From: Alternaria dauci
Taxonomy: Eukaryota; Ascomycota; Dothideomycetes; Pleosporales; Pleosporaceae
Assembly (NCBI RefSeq): GCF_042100115.1
Contig: NC_091278.1
Span: 1,860,001 to 1,924,000, forward strand
Direction of reading: 5' to 3'
DNA length: 64,000 bases
In this document: positions 33,709 through 44,200 of the stretch, piece by piece
How the letters are laid out: each line of letters starts with the position of its first letter
How positions within the stretch are numbered: position 1 is the stretch's first letter
The notes under the pieces: generated by a model
Databases searched by the model: none
The model's input: only the letters and a program-made list of their open reading frames with translations
What the model was told of the DNA's origin: nothing
Made by a program: the position numbers and the translations under genes

Positions 33709-36615
33709 ATGGCGTTATTGATGGCTGAGCACTCACCGGAAGATGCGTTGGCTGGGGCTGAGCACCCACACGGCTGCACCTGGTTGCCTTATCATACTAG
33801 AGCGGGGTAGGTTGGAAAACCACGTTTCGTCACTTCCAGTCGTATTTACGGGAGCAACCCGTCGCAAAAACTCTGTTACTCAACCTGATTGCACACCATG
33901 CGCATTACCTTGCTCCAACCCGGATCGCTTCGACATAACGATGATACTTACTAGTCTCGAATCAGATCAAGAGGCCATCCCGCCATCAAATTCTGCAATG
34001 GCTGCTGCCTCGAAAAGCGTTTTGGGAAGCAGAGGCCTTCGGAGAAATAAGGAGAATTACGAGAGTTCAGTTGACACAAAGCATCAACTTTGCATCGACC
34101 ATTCGGCGAACCCCACGTGGAAACCGGCACAGCTTTGTTGGGAGGCCAAAGGAGCATGTGCGTTAGAATATGAGAGCATAGAAACCCAACTGTTGGAAGA
34201 ACTAGATCAGTCAAGGAAAGAGTCTTTCTGCGCGGTTAGCGTATCCTTCTATATGGTAGGAAAGACACCCAAAACTGCGAGGCCTTTTATTATAATTTCA
34301 AGCATAGACTGGAAGTCTAGACAAGCAGCAAAGTCCGCGATCGAAAATAGTGGCCTTCTGAAGAATCGAAACTTCAGGATAGGACTTCTAAAATATCTTC
34401 CATCCGGCGAAGTCCACCCCGTTGCGTCGATATCTGGTGATTCTGCTGGAGATCCTCAGTCACCGCTCTCCCACCTTGTGTCTGAAGATCAACAGCCACC
34501 TGCTGAACACGGCATAACTCAGGGTGGGGATCCTGGGTCCAGTCTTCCAGTCTCCTTGCTAGCCTACTATGATTCGGGATTACCGCTGCGAACAACGGCA
34601 ATGTCAGTCCACGTGAGGACGGATGAGGGATCTGTACGCAAGGCTACAGCCAATGTTGCATACAACGGCACAACCTACGGATATATCACTGCCGCTCATG
34701 CTTTCAGTCCATGGGATGAATCTACTTCTTTTGTAGACGAAAGAGAAGACGATCTTGGCATGCCTTTCGATAGCGATAGCAGTGACGGGTTCGAAGAGTG
34801 CGAAGATGATACAGCTCCATCCCCAGTATCTTTAGGATCCACAATTTCTCAGGTTCCGTACTGTGGAGGTTCGGAGCGCCATCAGCCTCCAGTTTCGGCT
34901 CAATCGAGTGCTCAAGTTCCTTTGCCTACTGAGATTTCTGCCGGAATACTACCACTTGGGAGAATTGCTAGTGGAGAAGACGTTAATCGATCGTTGGACT
35001 ACGCTATGATCAAGATTGAGGAGCAGGAACTTCATCAGCAGCTTTCAGCGCTTAAAGTCTCTCAAGGTGGGAGATATATACGTGTGGCCCCGTCCAATCG
35101 TAGGTCATCTCCAGTCATAGCATGGACAAGCCGCGGCCCTGTCTACGGTACGCTTATGAGAACACCAATCATGATGAGGCTTCGAGGAAGTGATCGTTTC
35201 CAACCAGCCTACGGTTTCACGTACGAAGGCGTAATCATGAACGGCGATTGCGGATCTCTTGTGTCTGACAAGTTTACCAAGAAGTTGTACGGCATGGTCA
35301 TTGCAGCTTCTGACAGCCAATCTATCGCCTATATGATAGCAGCGGATGGCCTCGTACAGAACCTCGAAGAGAATGGACAATGGTATCTGTTGGATGTATA
35401 CGACAATCGCACGGACTCTCGTCATAGTCACGACACTGTGAGCTACCGTCAGGACGCATCAAACAGCCAAGCAGCGTCGTCAGTCAAGCAGCAGTCGACG
35501 TCCGAGTCTTCTTTAAGATACCCTCAGGACACATCAAGCAGCCAAGCAGCGTCGTCAGCCAAGCAGCAGTTGAGTTATGGGGTTTCCTCGATACAACAGC
35601 CAGAGTGGAACGCGGAACACAGCATATATCTGCTAAAACTATGGGATGAGCAATACCAGCGTAATTACTGGTTACATCACATTGAGGGTATCATTCCCGG
35701 GGACTCGTTATCCTCGGACATCTTGCTAATACGGTACAGGTCAGGGCTGGGTTTTCTTCCGTTGGTGCGATGACCGCGTCGACTCGATGTTCAGTGGTGC
35801 GGCTCAAGCAGACTCAGCCTCCAGGAGAGGCATAGGTCCAGCTATACAAGGCACCTACGATCACACCCGTCCGACCCCGAATAGCCACTTTGAGCACCTG
35901 GATTCATGCAAGTCCACCTAATCATTTCACCGCATACCTGAGTAACATTGTGTAGCTTTTTATGTGAGGGACAGAAGCTTTTTCCAGCCTGGAAAGGTAT
36001 GTATTTCACGACCTTGCAGTTGAGCTGATACTGATGATGTCTAGGTTTTCGCTGTTCTCTTTAGTGACGGAGCTGGATCAACTGTAACACGGTACAATGA
36101 CTCCATCTCCCTAGTCAAGTACGGGGAGTTTGTGCATACCCAGATCCGGCGCTTCATAGTCGTTAGAATGAAGCAAGGGTTCGCCTACTGCGTGTATGTG
36201 GCACGATGACATGGTCCAATACACATTGCTAATACCTCGTAGCCCTATATTTACCTATAACAACCAAGGAACCAAGAAGCCAGGTGTCATACCTAGAGAG
36301 CATGCTGTGGCGTACTCGTACGGATATCAACCCTTGCTCCTACCCAACGAAGTAGGGATTGAGAAAGAGCCTATCTGCATAGTCATGAACCCGCACGAAC
36401 CAGCTCTCTCTACCGCTTCCCGGATCTTCTTCGGAATTCAACATCCCATACAATACAACGTGAAAGTAAAAGACCTAGGCTACGTTCATCCCGACCACCT
36501 CAGCAACTTCTTAGGCTACTGGGCGATGGAGCATCAGATTGGTACTATGCAGGATGTCTTAGGGAGTGATCAAGAAGACGATGCTAGTTGCACGTATAGC
36601 TCAGCAATTGCATGA
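33709..36615 (+). CDS. serine-protease-like / DUF6590 fusion protein C
   Basis: Model: join(33709..33806, 33955..35687, 35740..35907, 35956..35996, 36045..36193, 36243..36615), 853 residues, all junctions in frame; the third intron has a GC donor (T|GCAAGT). A shorter model starting at 33941 would give 825 residues. N-terminal module: conserved lead-in FCAVSVSFYMVGKTPKTARP, then a chymotrypsin-like core with His in GYITAAHAF, Asp in NRSLDYAMIKI and Ser in IMNGDCGSLVSDKF; all three catalytic residues are present. After an imperfect 75-bp duplication comes the Trp/Tyr module (EWNAEHSIYLLKLWDEQYQR ... GQGWVFFRW), then the DUF6590 domain: RDRSFFQPGKVFAVLFSDGA, TQIRRFIVVRMKQGFAYCVP, FTYNNQGTKKPG, TASRIFFGIQHPIQYNVKVK. 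The protease half resembles modules attached to fungal HET/NLR proteins (family knowledge). Substrate unknown. No signal peptide, so probably intracellular. Confidence 0.8.
35444..35569 (+). repeat. imperfect 75-bp coding duplication in gene C
   Basis: Two copies of about 51 bp, 75 bp apart (35444 and 35519), encode YRQDASNSQAASSVKQQ and YPQDTSSSQAASSAKQQ. They lie in the linker between the protease-like and DUF6590 halves. Confidence 0.85.
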
Positions 36616-38705
36616 GGCTAGTATTTGTCGGCATTTCGAGTTATCTATATGCTTCACCTTTTCTATATTCATGTTTCCAAGAATCAGATGAGTAACAGAG
36701 TAGGCACGAGCCTAGTAAGTGCATTCGAGATTGGATTTGACTTTTCTCGTACTCGTGCATTTACGGGGACTTTGATTGCATCGTTCCTCTATCGTCCAAT
36801 CATAGGTATCGAGGAAATTCACCTGGGCTTTTAACTAGGTAGCTTCCGCGCAAGTGACAGGAATGATACTTCGCAGATTGGGGCCAACGGAAATTTATCA
36901 TTTGACAATGGTAGATAGTGGCTTCGCCACATCAACCTCTGCATTTTTCGCCGCTGGCTGAGCACGGAGAGCAGCACATATACCTGATGCAGAGTGTGGT
37001 CTGATGCGTACACCGCTTTTGCCTGCAAAAAGGCAAACTTTATCGCAGCCATGGGGAAGGGTATTATTCAAGTACATGAGCGGTGATTTGCTTACAAGAG
37101 CCACCTGCGGTTGCAATGCATACTGGGCAATGATGGGTTCCGGATGGACTTCATGTCATCTACGCACGGCCGTATTGCTTCCACACGCGCGAACCGCGGC
37201 TGAGTTGAGGCGAGACTGTCGCCAAGTCAAGCCGTAGTGGGCGGGCCCGCATTGGCTGCTCCCGAACGTGGGACTAACTTCCGAGCCCCATTGCTACGTC
37301 TCGGCTGCCTCCCCTGCAAGCATGCGGCCCGTACATCGCATCTTCACCAGAAGGCCCTTAGACACCAAACGACCTTTACACAATACAGATGGCTATAAAG
37401 ATCACTGTTCTGTATTAGTCAAGAAGCAGCTCTATTCCAACGTCGAAGCCACCCAAGAAGGAAAAAAACAAGATCTGGTGTGTTGAGAGAGAAGGGTGTC
37501 CACGAAGGGTAGCTGAAGAGCCGTGCGCCTGACTTGTTGCTTCTGTGCCCTTCATTTCATTGGCTTTGTTCGTTGCCGTCCACACCCCCCCCTCCCCTCG
37601 CACTGTCATGCCACCTGCCCGTCGCTGCCTTCTTTGGTAATTTATCTCACGTTTGAACAGCCGTCATTTTGATCTAGAAGCTGTTGCCCTGCTAACATAG
37701 CTGTCGCCCAAGCCTAAGATTGGATTGAATCAACGTCGTGGCCGCTTTCGAATTCCATTGTTTCCCATGCCGGCTGCGTTTCTTGTTGATGAATGCACAT
37801 CATGAATGCGGGGTACGCGTGCGATCCTTACGACAGCGATAAGAAATTCGATCGCGACCTGCACGCTGCAACTTGTCTTTTCTCATAGGCTCGACACGCC
37901 TAGAGCGGCGTTACTTTCTGAGAGGCATGTAGCACATGATGAATACATGCGCGTCAGATCGATGCATGAGAGAGGCACGTTGGCAAGCTGAGCATGCACG
38001 TTTGCGTACATTTCAAGACACACAGGGCGGCAGTGCACAGCAAAGTTATGACTGTGAGGACGACTCATATCTTTGTGCCCCCTCCAAAGCCGGATGACAA
38101 CGTGTATCCTACTCCAAAGGCCTGTAATCACTCGGATGGCGTCCTTGCATATGCAATCCGCCTACGCGTCTGCCAACAATGATCAGAAATGTCAACAGAC
38201 GTTGGAAATAAAGCTCCTAGCCCCACAAAACATTGGCCGACACATCAATTGTTGGATCTGCGAGAACCCGTCAGGGCTGACAGATTCTGTAAACCTACCG
38301 TTGATAACAGGATGTGGTCGTCATAGATGGGAGCACTATCAGACAGCAACTAAAGTGATGGCATCCATTGAAACTTGGAATCAACGCCGAACCAACAACG
38401 ATGGAACTGCGTAACGAGGTGTCGAAACAACTAAAAAGAAAACCCAAGACTAGTTCGAGTCGCCAAAACACATGTACTGGAAGATCCTTGTGATGTACCC
38501 AATCCTTCTCATGTGTGTCTCAACCAATAAAACGTATTCCACAAATTATGCGCTGACACCAACTGCGACGAATGATTTTACAAATATGATACAAGTTGTA
38601 TGTGTAACATACAGGTTTCAAGGGTATTGAAATAGTGTTGTTGAAGAAAGACAAACATAAGAGAGCTTGCTTGAGCTTGGACGTCTGAAGCGGCCGTCTA
38701 AGTGT
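36616..38705. other. convergent spacer between DUF6590 gene C and coiled-coil gene D'
   Basis: 2.1 kb, tail-to-tail. Short frames only. A C-rich run (about 37585-37595) and AT-rich patches near 38500-38600. Nothing recognised. Confidence 0.5.
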
Positions 38706-40472
38706 CTACATCATGAGGCAGTCCCAAGCGGGCGTACTAACTGACGGTGATGCGCCTGCATCCAGTGCGGGTCCTGCATGACGTTTGGGCGATTTTGTCA
38801 TTGGCTCCGGGTCAACCAAAGACCATCGTCGTTTTTCTGGAGGTGTGGTACTAGATGCTGTCTGTGACGGATCCCTGATCTCAGCGCGCCCCTCCTGCAA
38901 GTCCAATGGCGAGCTCTCGGTCTTAATGTTTGGTGGTGGCTCTACCGAGGGAGCGGTCTGGCTGCGATTATTCTCACCCATGCCGATCACGACAGGAGCG
39001 AGTACGTCTGCGCTGTCGTGACCGATCGGCATGCGGTTCACGAACATAGCTGGGTCTCTTTGTTCCGTGCTCAGATCCGATGGTAAAGAGTATACTGGGT
39101 CTTCGAAAGTAGTAATTTCGGGTGGCCTAGCAAGTATATCGCCTGAAGACGAGTGATGCGATGTAGAGTCCCCGTCTTCGACTGGTACATCGCCACAGGA
39201 TGTACGGTGACTAGTCTTTCCGTTCACCATGTCTGAGTCGACAACGATATCCTTAGTGTTGACAGCGAAGATTGGAGAACCTCCAGCAGTTCTTATGTCT
39301 GTTGCTTTGTCTTCCCACTTGGATGTGTCTTGGGTATCATGATCTTTGGCGGCGCCCAAAGCATGGGGTTTCGAAACCCAAGATATGGCATTATTGTCCT
39401 CTTGAGTAAACTCATCGACATCTGATTCGACCATCGCAACAGTGGAAGCAGGCTGGTTCTTACTGAGGGAGAGTATAGTCGAGTCTCCAGTGTGAAGCGT
39501 GCTCATATTGCTGCTTTCTTGGGCCAGTGCCTGCTTCGCGACGCTCCACCATGTCTTATCGTCAGAGTTTTGGAGGCCAAGTGCTACTCTTAGTTGGGAT
39601 CTCTGCACAGGCGAATCTTCAATGATTTTCATTACCCAAACATTCACCCTCCTCATTTTGCTACGCAAATACGATGGAGTTTGTACTGAGCCGTTCGCCT
39701 CCCGATGTTCATTCTCAAAGCGCTCTTTCTCATCTGAAAGCAGGTTGGCCAATGTCTTTGTATTACTCTCAGATGCAGAATAATCACCGGAGGCAGTGTG
39801 ATCCCAAGCTCCTGGGTGGCAATCAGAGAATTCTGTCAGACTACTGCTTTCGTCCCTGGCTGGATCACGAGCTCGCTTGTATCCTTCCTTCGCAACAACA
39901 CCGAAGCTAGAGATTTCATCCATGAATCTTCTTTCTTTGTCTGTATATGACCATTCTAGTGTGTTGTAGTCGGCTTCAGCGTCATCATAATCCGCTTCCA
40001 TTGGACCCAACCTGTCTCTTAAAGAAGATGCGTCATCAATGGCTTCCTTGATATATAGCGGTAGATTCGACTCGTGGGCATGTAGATACTTGCGTACAAG
40101 GTCGAAGACGTGCCCATCCTTTTCACTGGTCTCGACTCGTAGATGTCGAAGTTTTTTACGTTTTGCGGCTACCCGAAATCGCAGGCCTACTACCTCGTCG
40201 TTGAAGTTTTGTAGCTCTTCGTGTTTAGTAGCGAGCGTTTCGACCGCATGACGGCTTGGCATGGAGCCTGGGATGTCTCCATGCTGGCCTGCGAAAGGTG
40301 GAGGAGCAAAATGCGCGACGGGTGGCGGCGGCGGTGGTGGTAGGGCGAAGGAGTCTAGTGGTGGTGGGGGAGGAGGGGGAGGAGGAGGAAGACGAGATTG
40401 AAGTGAAGACCCAGGTCTAGTCCCATTTTGTCTGACTTTGCTGCTGCTGTGCGGTGGTGTATCGAACGACAT
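38706..40472 (-). CDS. polyproline/coiled-coil protein D', paralogue of A' and B'
   Basis: Unknown function; single exon, 588 residues from MSFDTPPHSSSKVRQNG. The frame stays open upstream to about 40610 without an ATG, so an extra short 5' exon (as proposed for B') is possible. Two polyproline runs (SRLPPPPPPPPPPLDSFALP and PPPPPPPVAHFAPPPF) precede the shared helical block, about residues 75-195 (HEELQNFNDEVVGLRFRVAA; KRKKLRHLRVETSEKDGHVF; SNLPLYIKEAIDDASSLRDR; LGPMEADYDDAEADYNTLEW; SYTDKERRFMDEI). The second shared motif is near residues 268-310 (RRVNVWVMKIIEDSPVQRSQ ... DDKTWWSVAKQALAQ). The remainder is acidic, Ser/Thr-rich and probably disordered. No signal peptide or membrane helix. 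Divergent from DUF6590 gene D, 553 bp apart. Confidence 0.8.
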   Translation of the reverse strand: MSFDTPPHSSSKVRQNGTRPGSSLQSRLPPPPPPPPPPLDSFALPPPPPPPVAHFAPPPFAGQHGDIPGSMPSRHAVETLATKHEELQNFNDEVVGLRFRVAAKRKKLRHLRVETSEKDGHVFDLVRKYLHAHESNLPLYIKEAIDDASSLRDRLGPMEADYDDAEADYNTLEWSYTDKERRFMDEISSFGVVAKEGYKRARDPARDESSSLTEFSDCHPGAWDHTASGDYSASESNTKTLANLLSDEKERFENEHREANGSVQTPSYLRSKMRRVNVWVMKIIEDSPVQRSQLRVALGLQNSDDKTWWSVAKQALAQESSNMSTLHTGDSTILSLSKNQPASTVAMVESDVDEFTQEDNNAISWVSKPHALGAAKDHDTQDTSKWEDKATDIRTAGGSPIFAVNTKDIVVDSDMVNGKTSHRTSCGDVPVEDGDSTSHHSSSGDILARPPEITTFEDPVYSLPSDLSTEQRDPAMFVNRMPIGHDSADVLAPVVIGMGENNRSQTAPSVEPPPNIKTESSPLDLQEGRAEIRDPSQTASSTTPPEKRRWSLVDPEPMTKSPKRHAGPALDAGASPSVSTPAWDCLMM

Positions 40473-41025
40473 TCGTCCTGTGGGACACTGAGCATCAAAG
40501 TGAACATTTGCACGTGTCAATCTGTGAGAACATCGCGAACCGAGGAACAGCGCGGTGGCTACGATAGAAGTATGTTTCGCGACAGAGCCTGTATTTCTGA
40601 GGCGTGATATGCGTCAGGTCACTGGCGTCGGATTGGCCTTTTCGCAATCCATGCATAGCGCCGGGTACCAACAGATCGGGAGAGATGGATAGGGGCGTAA
40701 AGCAGCATGTAAGGTGGCTACGGACCGCGGACGACTTAGTGCTAGTCCGTGACAAACAGCGCCTTGGCAAAGTGTGCAGCCTGTGGCAACCCCGGTCTGG
40801 TGGCCAGCACACATCGCATTCCAATCTACACACTCTATAGGAGGGTCGCGTCGGCATCATGGCTATCACTCTAGACGATTTACCGCGTTGTCACGGTTCT
40901 CTCCACTTTGCGGCTCTGCTGCGCACGACCAGTCATGATTTATCTATAAATACCTTACAGCGTGTTGTCGCACGACTCGCGGCTTCCCACGCAACTGATG
41001 TGATGTGGGCCCCCTACCTAGAGCC
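40473..41025. promoter_or_regulatory. divergent promoter region of pair D'/D
   Basis: 553 bp between start codons. TATAAAT at 40945-40951 lies about 75 bp before the ATG of DUF6590 gene D. No repeated operator shared with the other pairs was obvious by eye. Confidence 0.5.
40945..40951 (+). promoter_or_regulatory. TATA box of DUF6590 gene D
   Basis: TATAAAT, 75 bp before the start codon at 41026. Confidence 0.45.
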
Positions 41026-42254
41026 ATGTCGCAACCACAGTGGAACGATCACTACAAGAGATATTTGTATACCGTCTGGAGTGAGGAGCATCAACGTTAT
41101 TTTTGGAATCATTACGTAGAAGGTGATATTATTTTCCATTTCGATGTGCAAAGGCTGACAGCTTCCCAGGGCAGGGTTGGGTGTTCTTCGAATGGGCGCC
41201 TGCGCAGTCGACTCCACAACATCAGTCGACTCCGCAATACCAGTCAACGCCGCAACACCAGTCGACTCCGCAATACCAGTCGACTCAGCCACTACGCCAA
41301 CAGCCTGCTCAGTCTCAGTACCAGCAACCGGATCAATCAAACTACGAACACCAACAGCAGCCACTGCCTCATCAGACTCATGTAGATCCTGCGCAATATA
41401 GCCAGCGGTTGTATACTGGTAGCGATGCTAGCTATGCTAGCCCACAACCAGCTGAGACAGCCCGTGTGTTCAGTCGGCCCGGTCCAGAAGTACGGGCGAC
41501 ACTCAACACACAGTACTCACCGGTCATGGAACGACAGCAGCTTCATCCAGGTATATGCACTGCTTCAATCTATTGTCTTACTATTCTAACAAACAAAAAA
41601 GACTTCCAGGTCAGACCCGCTAGCTTTTTCACCGAAGGACGGGTAAGTGAATGTGATCGAAATTACTGATTTTGAGCTAACGACAGCCGTTCAGATGTTC
41701 TCGATCCTTTTCATTGAGCCTGCCGGGGCAAACGCACTCAACAATGTGACGTACTACAACGCCAATCTTTCCCAGGTTCTGTACGGGGAGTATGCACACT
41801 CTCAAGTGCGTCGGTTCATTGTTGTCAAGCATAAGAGGGAATATTGTTTTGCCGTGTGCGTATCAAACTTTCTTTTCAACATGCATCCGCTGATGATCTT
41901 AGCCCCGTGTTCACATATGGAAATCGAGGCACAAAGAAGAGTGGTGTTGTTGCAGATGAACATGCGATCGCTTACTCGTATGGCTGCAGTGCGCAACTAG
42001 TTGCGGATGAGCCACCACTTACGAAGAGCTCTATTCCTATCATCATGAACAGTGAAGGCGTTCTCTCGGCAGCATCGAGGATCTACTTTGGTATCCACCA
42101 CCCTATCCAGTATAATGTGAAAGTCAAGGACATTGGTCGTGTTCATCCTGACTGGATGGCGACCTTCCTTGGGTACTGGAAGATGGAGAACGGACACGAC
42201 TCCCAACAAAGCCCCGATCTGGCCCGCGATCCGACCAACCATATAACGGTCTGA
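41026..42254 (+). CDS. DUF6590 protein D with Gln/Ser/Thr/Pro repeats
   Basis: Function unknown. Model: join(41026..41122, 41170..41550, 41602..41642, 41695..41855, 41903..42254), 343 residues; introns of 47-52 bp, all in frame. N-terminal Trp/Tyr module: QWNDHYKRYLYTVWSEEHQR, then GQGWVFFEW after intron 1, at the same position and phase as in gene C. A linker of hexapeptide repeats (QSTPQH/Y) and Gln-rich sequence follows. The DUF6590 domain begins in a 41-nt exon (DFQVRPASFFTEGR; gene C has a 41-nt exon at the same place), then MFSILFIEPAGAN, SQVRRFIVVKHKREYCFAV, PVFTYGNRGTKKSG, AASRIYFGIHHPIQYNVKVK. C and D are the closest pair among the four. Head-to-head with coiled-coil gene D'. Confidence 0.84.
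41205..41285 (+). repeat. 18-bp coding minisatellite in DUF6590 gene D
   Basis: Four and a half tandem copies of an 18-bp unit beginning CAGTCGACTCC encode QSTPQH / QSTPQY. Copies two and four are identical; one and three differ at a few bases. Confidence 0.88.
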
Positions 42255-44200
42255 GTTTCATTGTGTCCAGCATCACTTCTATCACTTACATACGTTTCGC
42301 TCTTGTCGGCCATTTGGGGTATCTCTCATCATATGCGGTACACTCCCCACAGGTTCTCCGGATTGAATTTTATTCCGGGTTGTTTTTCCATTTTCTCCTA
42401 CTCCCGTACTGTGGAAACTCGATCACGTTTTTTTCGCTTGGAACCCGCCATATACGCTTAATGACTTACGAACACATTAATTGTCATGATATAATGACAG
42501 AATTACATCTCCTGACACTGTATTGACGGACCTAATGCTGATCGAATTGCTCTGCTCATCCGGCCAGTATTATGCAAATCCTAAAATCTTAGGTTGGTAA
42601 CAGTGGATATGAGGAAGACACATAATCTGAAAGATATCTCCTTTCATCATTTATACAGAACGACCACTAGAGTACTTTTGCAGCGCAAGCTGCACCCATG
42701 GATAGAAAAAGCACGAATGAGACAAGCCCTCGCCTACTTGTGATCACGATGGCTTAAGCGATTTTCTCAGCCGCAGGGGCGGCTCGTCGCGCGCACAGAC
42801 GGCGTTATTGGAAGAACATACATGAATTTGAACCAAAGGCTCTTTTGGACATGATCGGGCAACGAGTGCACAGACGGGGTGGGTACCGGCAGCGGGGCGA
42901 CCAGGGGCGTTCACACTGCAACACCCCACGCCCACATCGATCACGCCGCCGCTGTCCGTCGACTACCGACACGAACTACTTCCGTTCCAAGACCCCAAAC
43001 CACAGCCTTGACGTCTTCCACTCAGTAGCGACTATGGAGTGAGCGCGCACAAGTGGCCAGCAGCCACCAACCCACCATGCAGTAGCAACACCAGACGCAT
43101 CGGACAGACGATACCGAACGAAGCATGCCGCGCTTCACAATTGGCCACGATGAAGCAGTGCAACAGGGAACCTACAACGTCGCAGCAGCTCAGGACACCG
43201 CCCAGGACACTTCTACAGCCATGACTGCTTTCAAGCGCAAGGTCTGGGAGGTATATCCTGAGCTCACACAGGGTCGAATCGACGCCTTTGGGCCGGAGAT
43301 TGGGGCGCCGCGAACATTGGCGATAAGGACAGTGTCGACGCTGATGAGGATGATGGCAATGACAATAATCGCCCCGTCCTGACCGACCTTACCAAGATCG
43401 ACCTCTACGTCTGCAGCTAAACTCCCAAAGAGCCGCCTTGCTCAATTGTGTCGTTGAGTTTCGGTGCTGCGCCAAAGATCCCATATCCTGGCCAAAGGAA
43501 GGATAGAGCAGGCAGCTTAGGTGCTGAGCGGCATCTTCAAACTGTCTGGTAATCAGGCTTCTTTGATGCAGTCAGACGTTCCCTCATCACCTGCCCCCTA
43601 GCATACCGCGGATCGTCCGGTGGGCGTCGCGAAGCAGAAGGAGACGAGCACTCTTTGTTGCCATGCAGGAATCTAACAAGAAGAGGCACATCAAAACTAG
43701 GAAGAAGGTGGGACGCTTCTGTATATGGCTCCGCACCATGCTCAAATTGTGCTTGAAAGACTTCCATTGATGCATAAAACGACTATGCCTACGCCGGCGG
43801 ACAAACAGCAAGGTTAACCAACTCGTTCAGTAAACAGAGACCAATAGCTTTAAATTCCGACATTACGAGTAATCCCGTGCTCTTCGAGACACAGGATCAT
43901 AGTGAATATAGTACTGGCGGCATCGGAATGCAAGCACTAACGAGTCAAAGGGTTCAGGCAGGCGTCGCAAGTATATTGTGCTTCACGTCGCACCACTCTC
44001 GATCTTGGTAGCAGTTTCTTCATGCCTGGCGATACTCAAAATTAGCATTCTAACCTATTATTAAACTAAACATGACTATTCTCTTCGGATTCCGTACCAA
44101 CCAACATGCAGCGTAATTTATGAAGATGCTCCCTGTATTAGGATCAATAAAACGCTGTGAACTACACGTCAAGCATAAAAATCAAGCCTACGAAGAGAGC
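42255..44200. other. convergent spacer between DUF6590 gene D and the 44-46 kb paralogues
   Basis: 1.9 kb. At 43125-43400 a short plus-strand frame (MPRFTIGHDEAVQQGTYNVA...) reads plausibly, then continues only after a +1 shift (GDKDSVDADEDDGNDNNRPV...). It may be a broken gene fragment; support is weak. Nothing else recognised. Confidence 0.4.

Noticed and set aside
20572..40472. Formin/FH1-like actin nucleators, because of polyproline plus coiled coil
   Set aside because: No FH2 domain or its motifs in any of the three proteins; polyproline alone is not enough.
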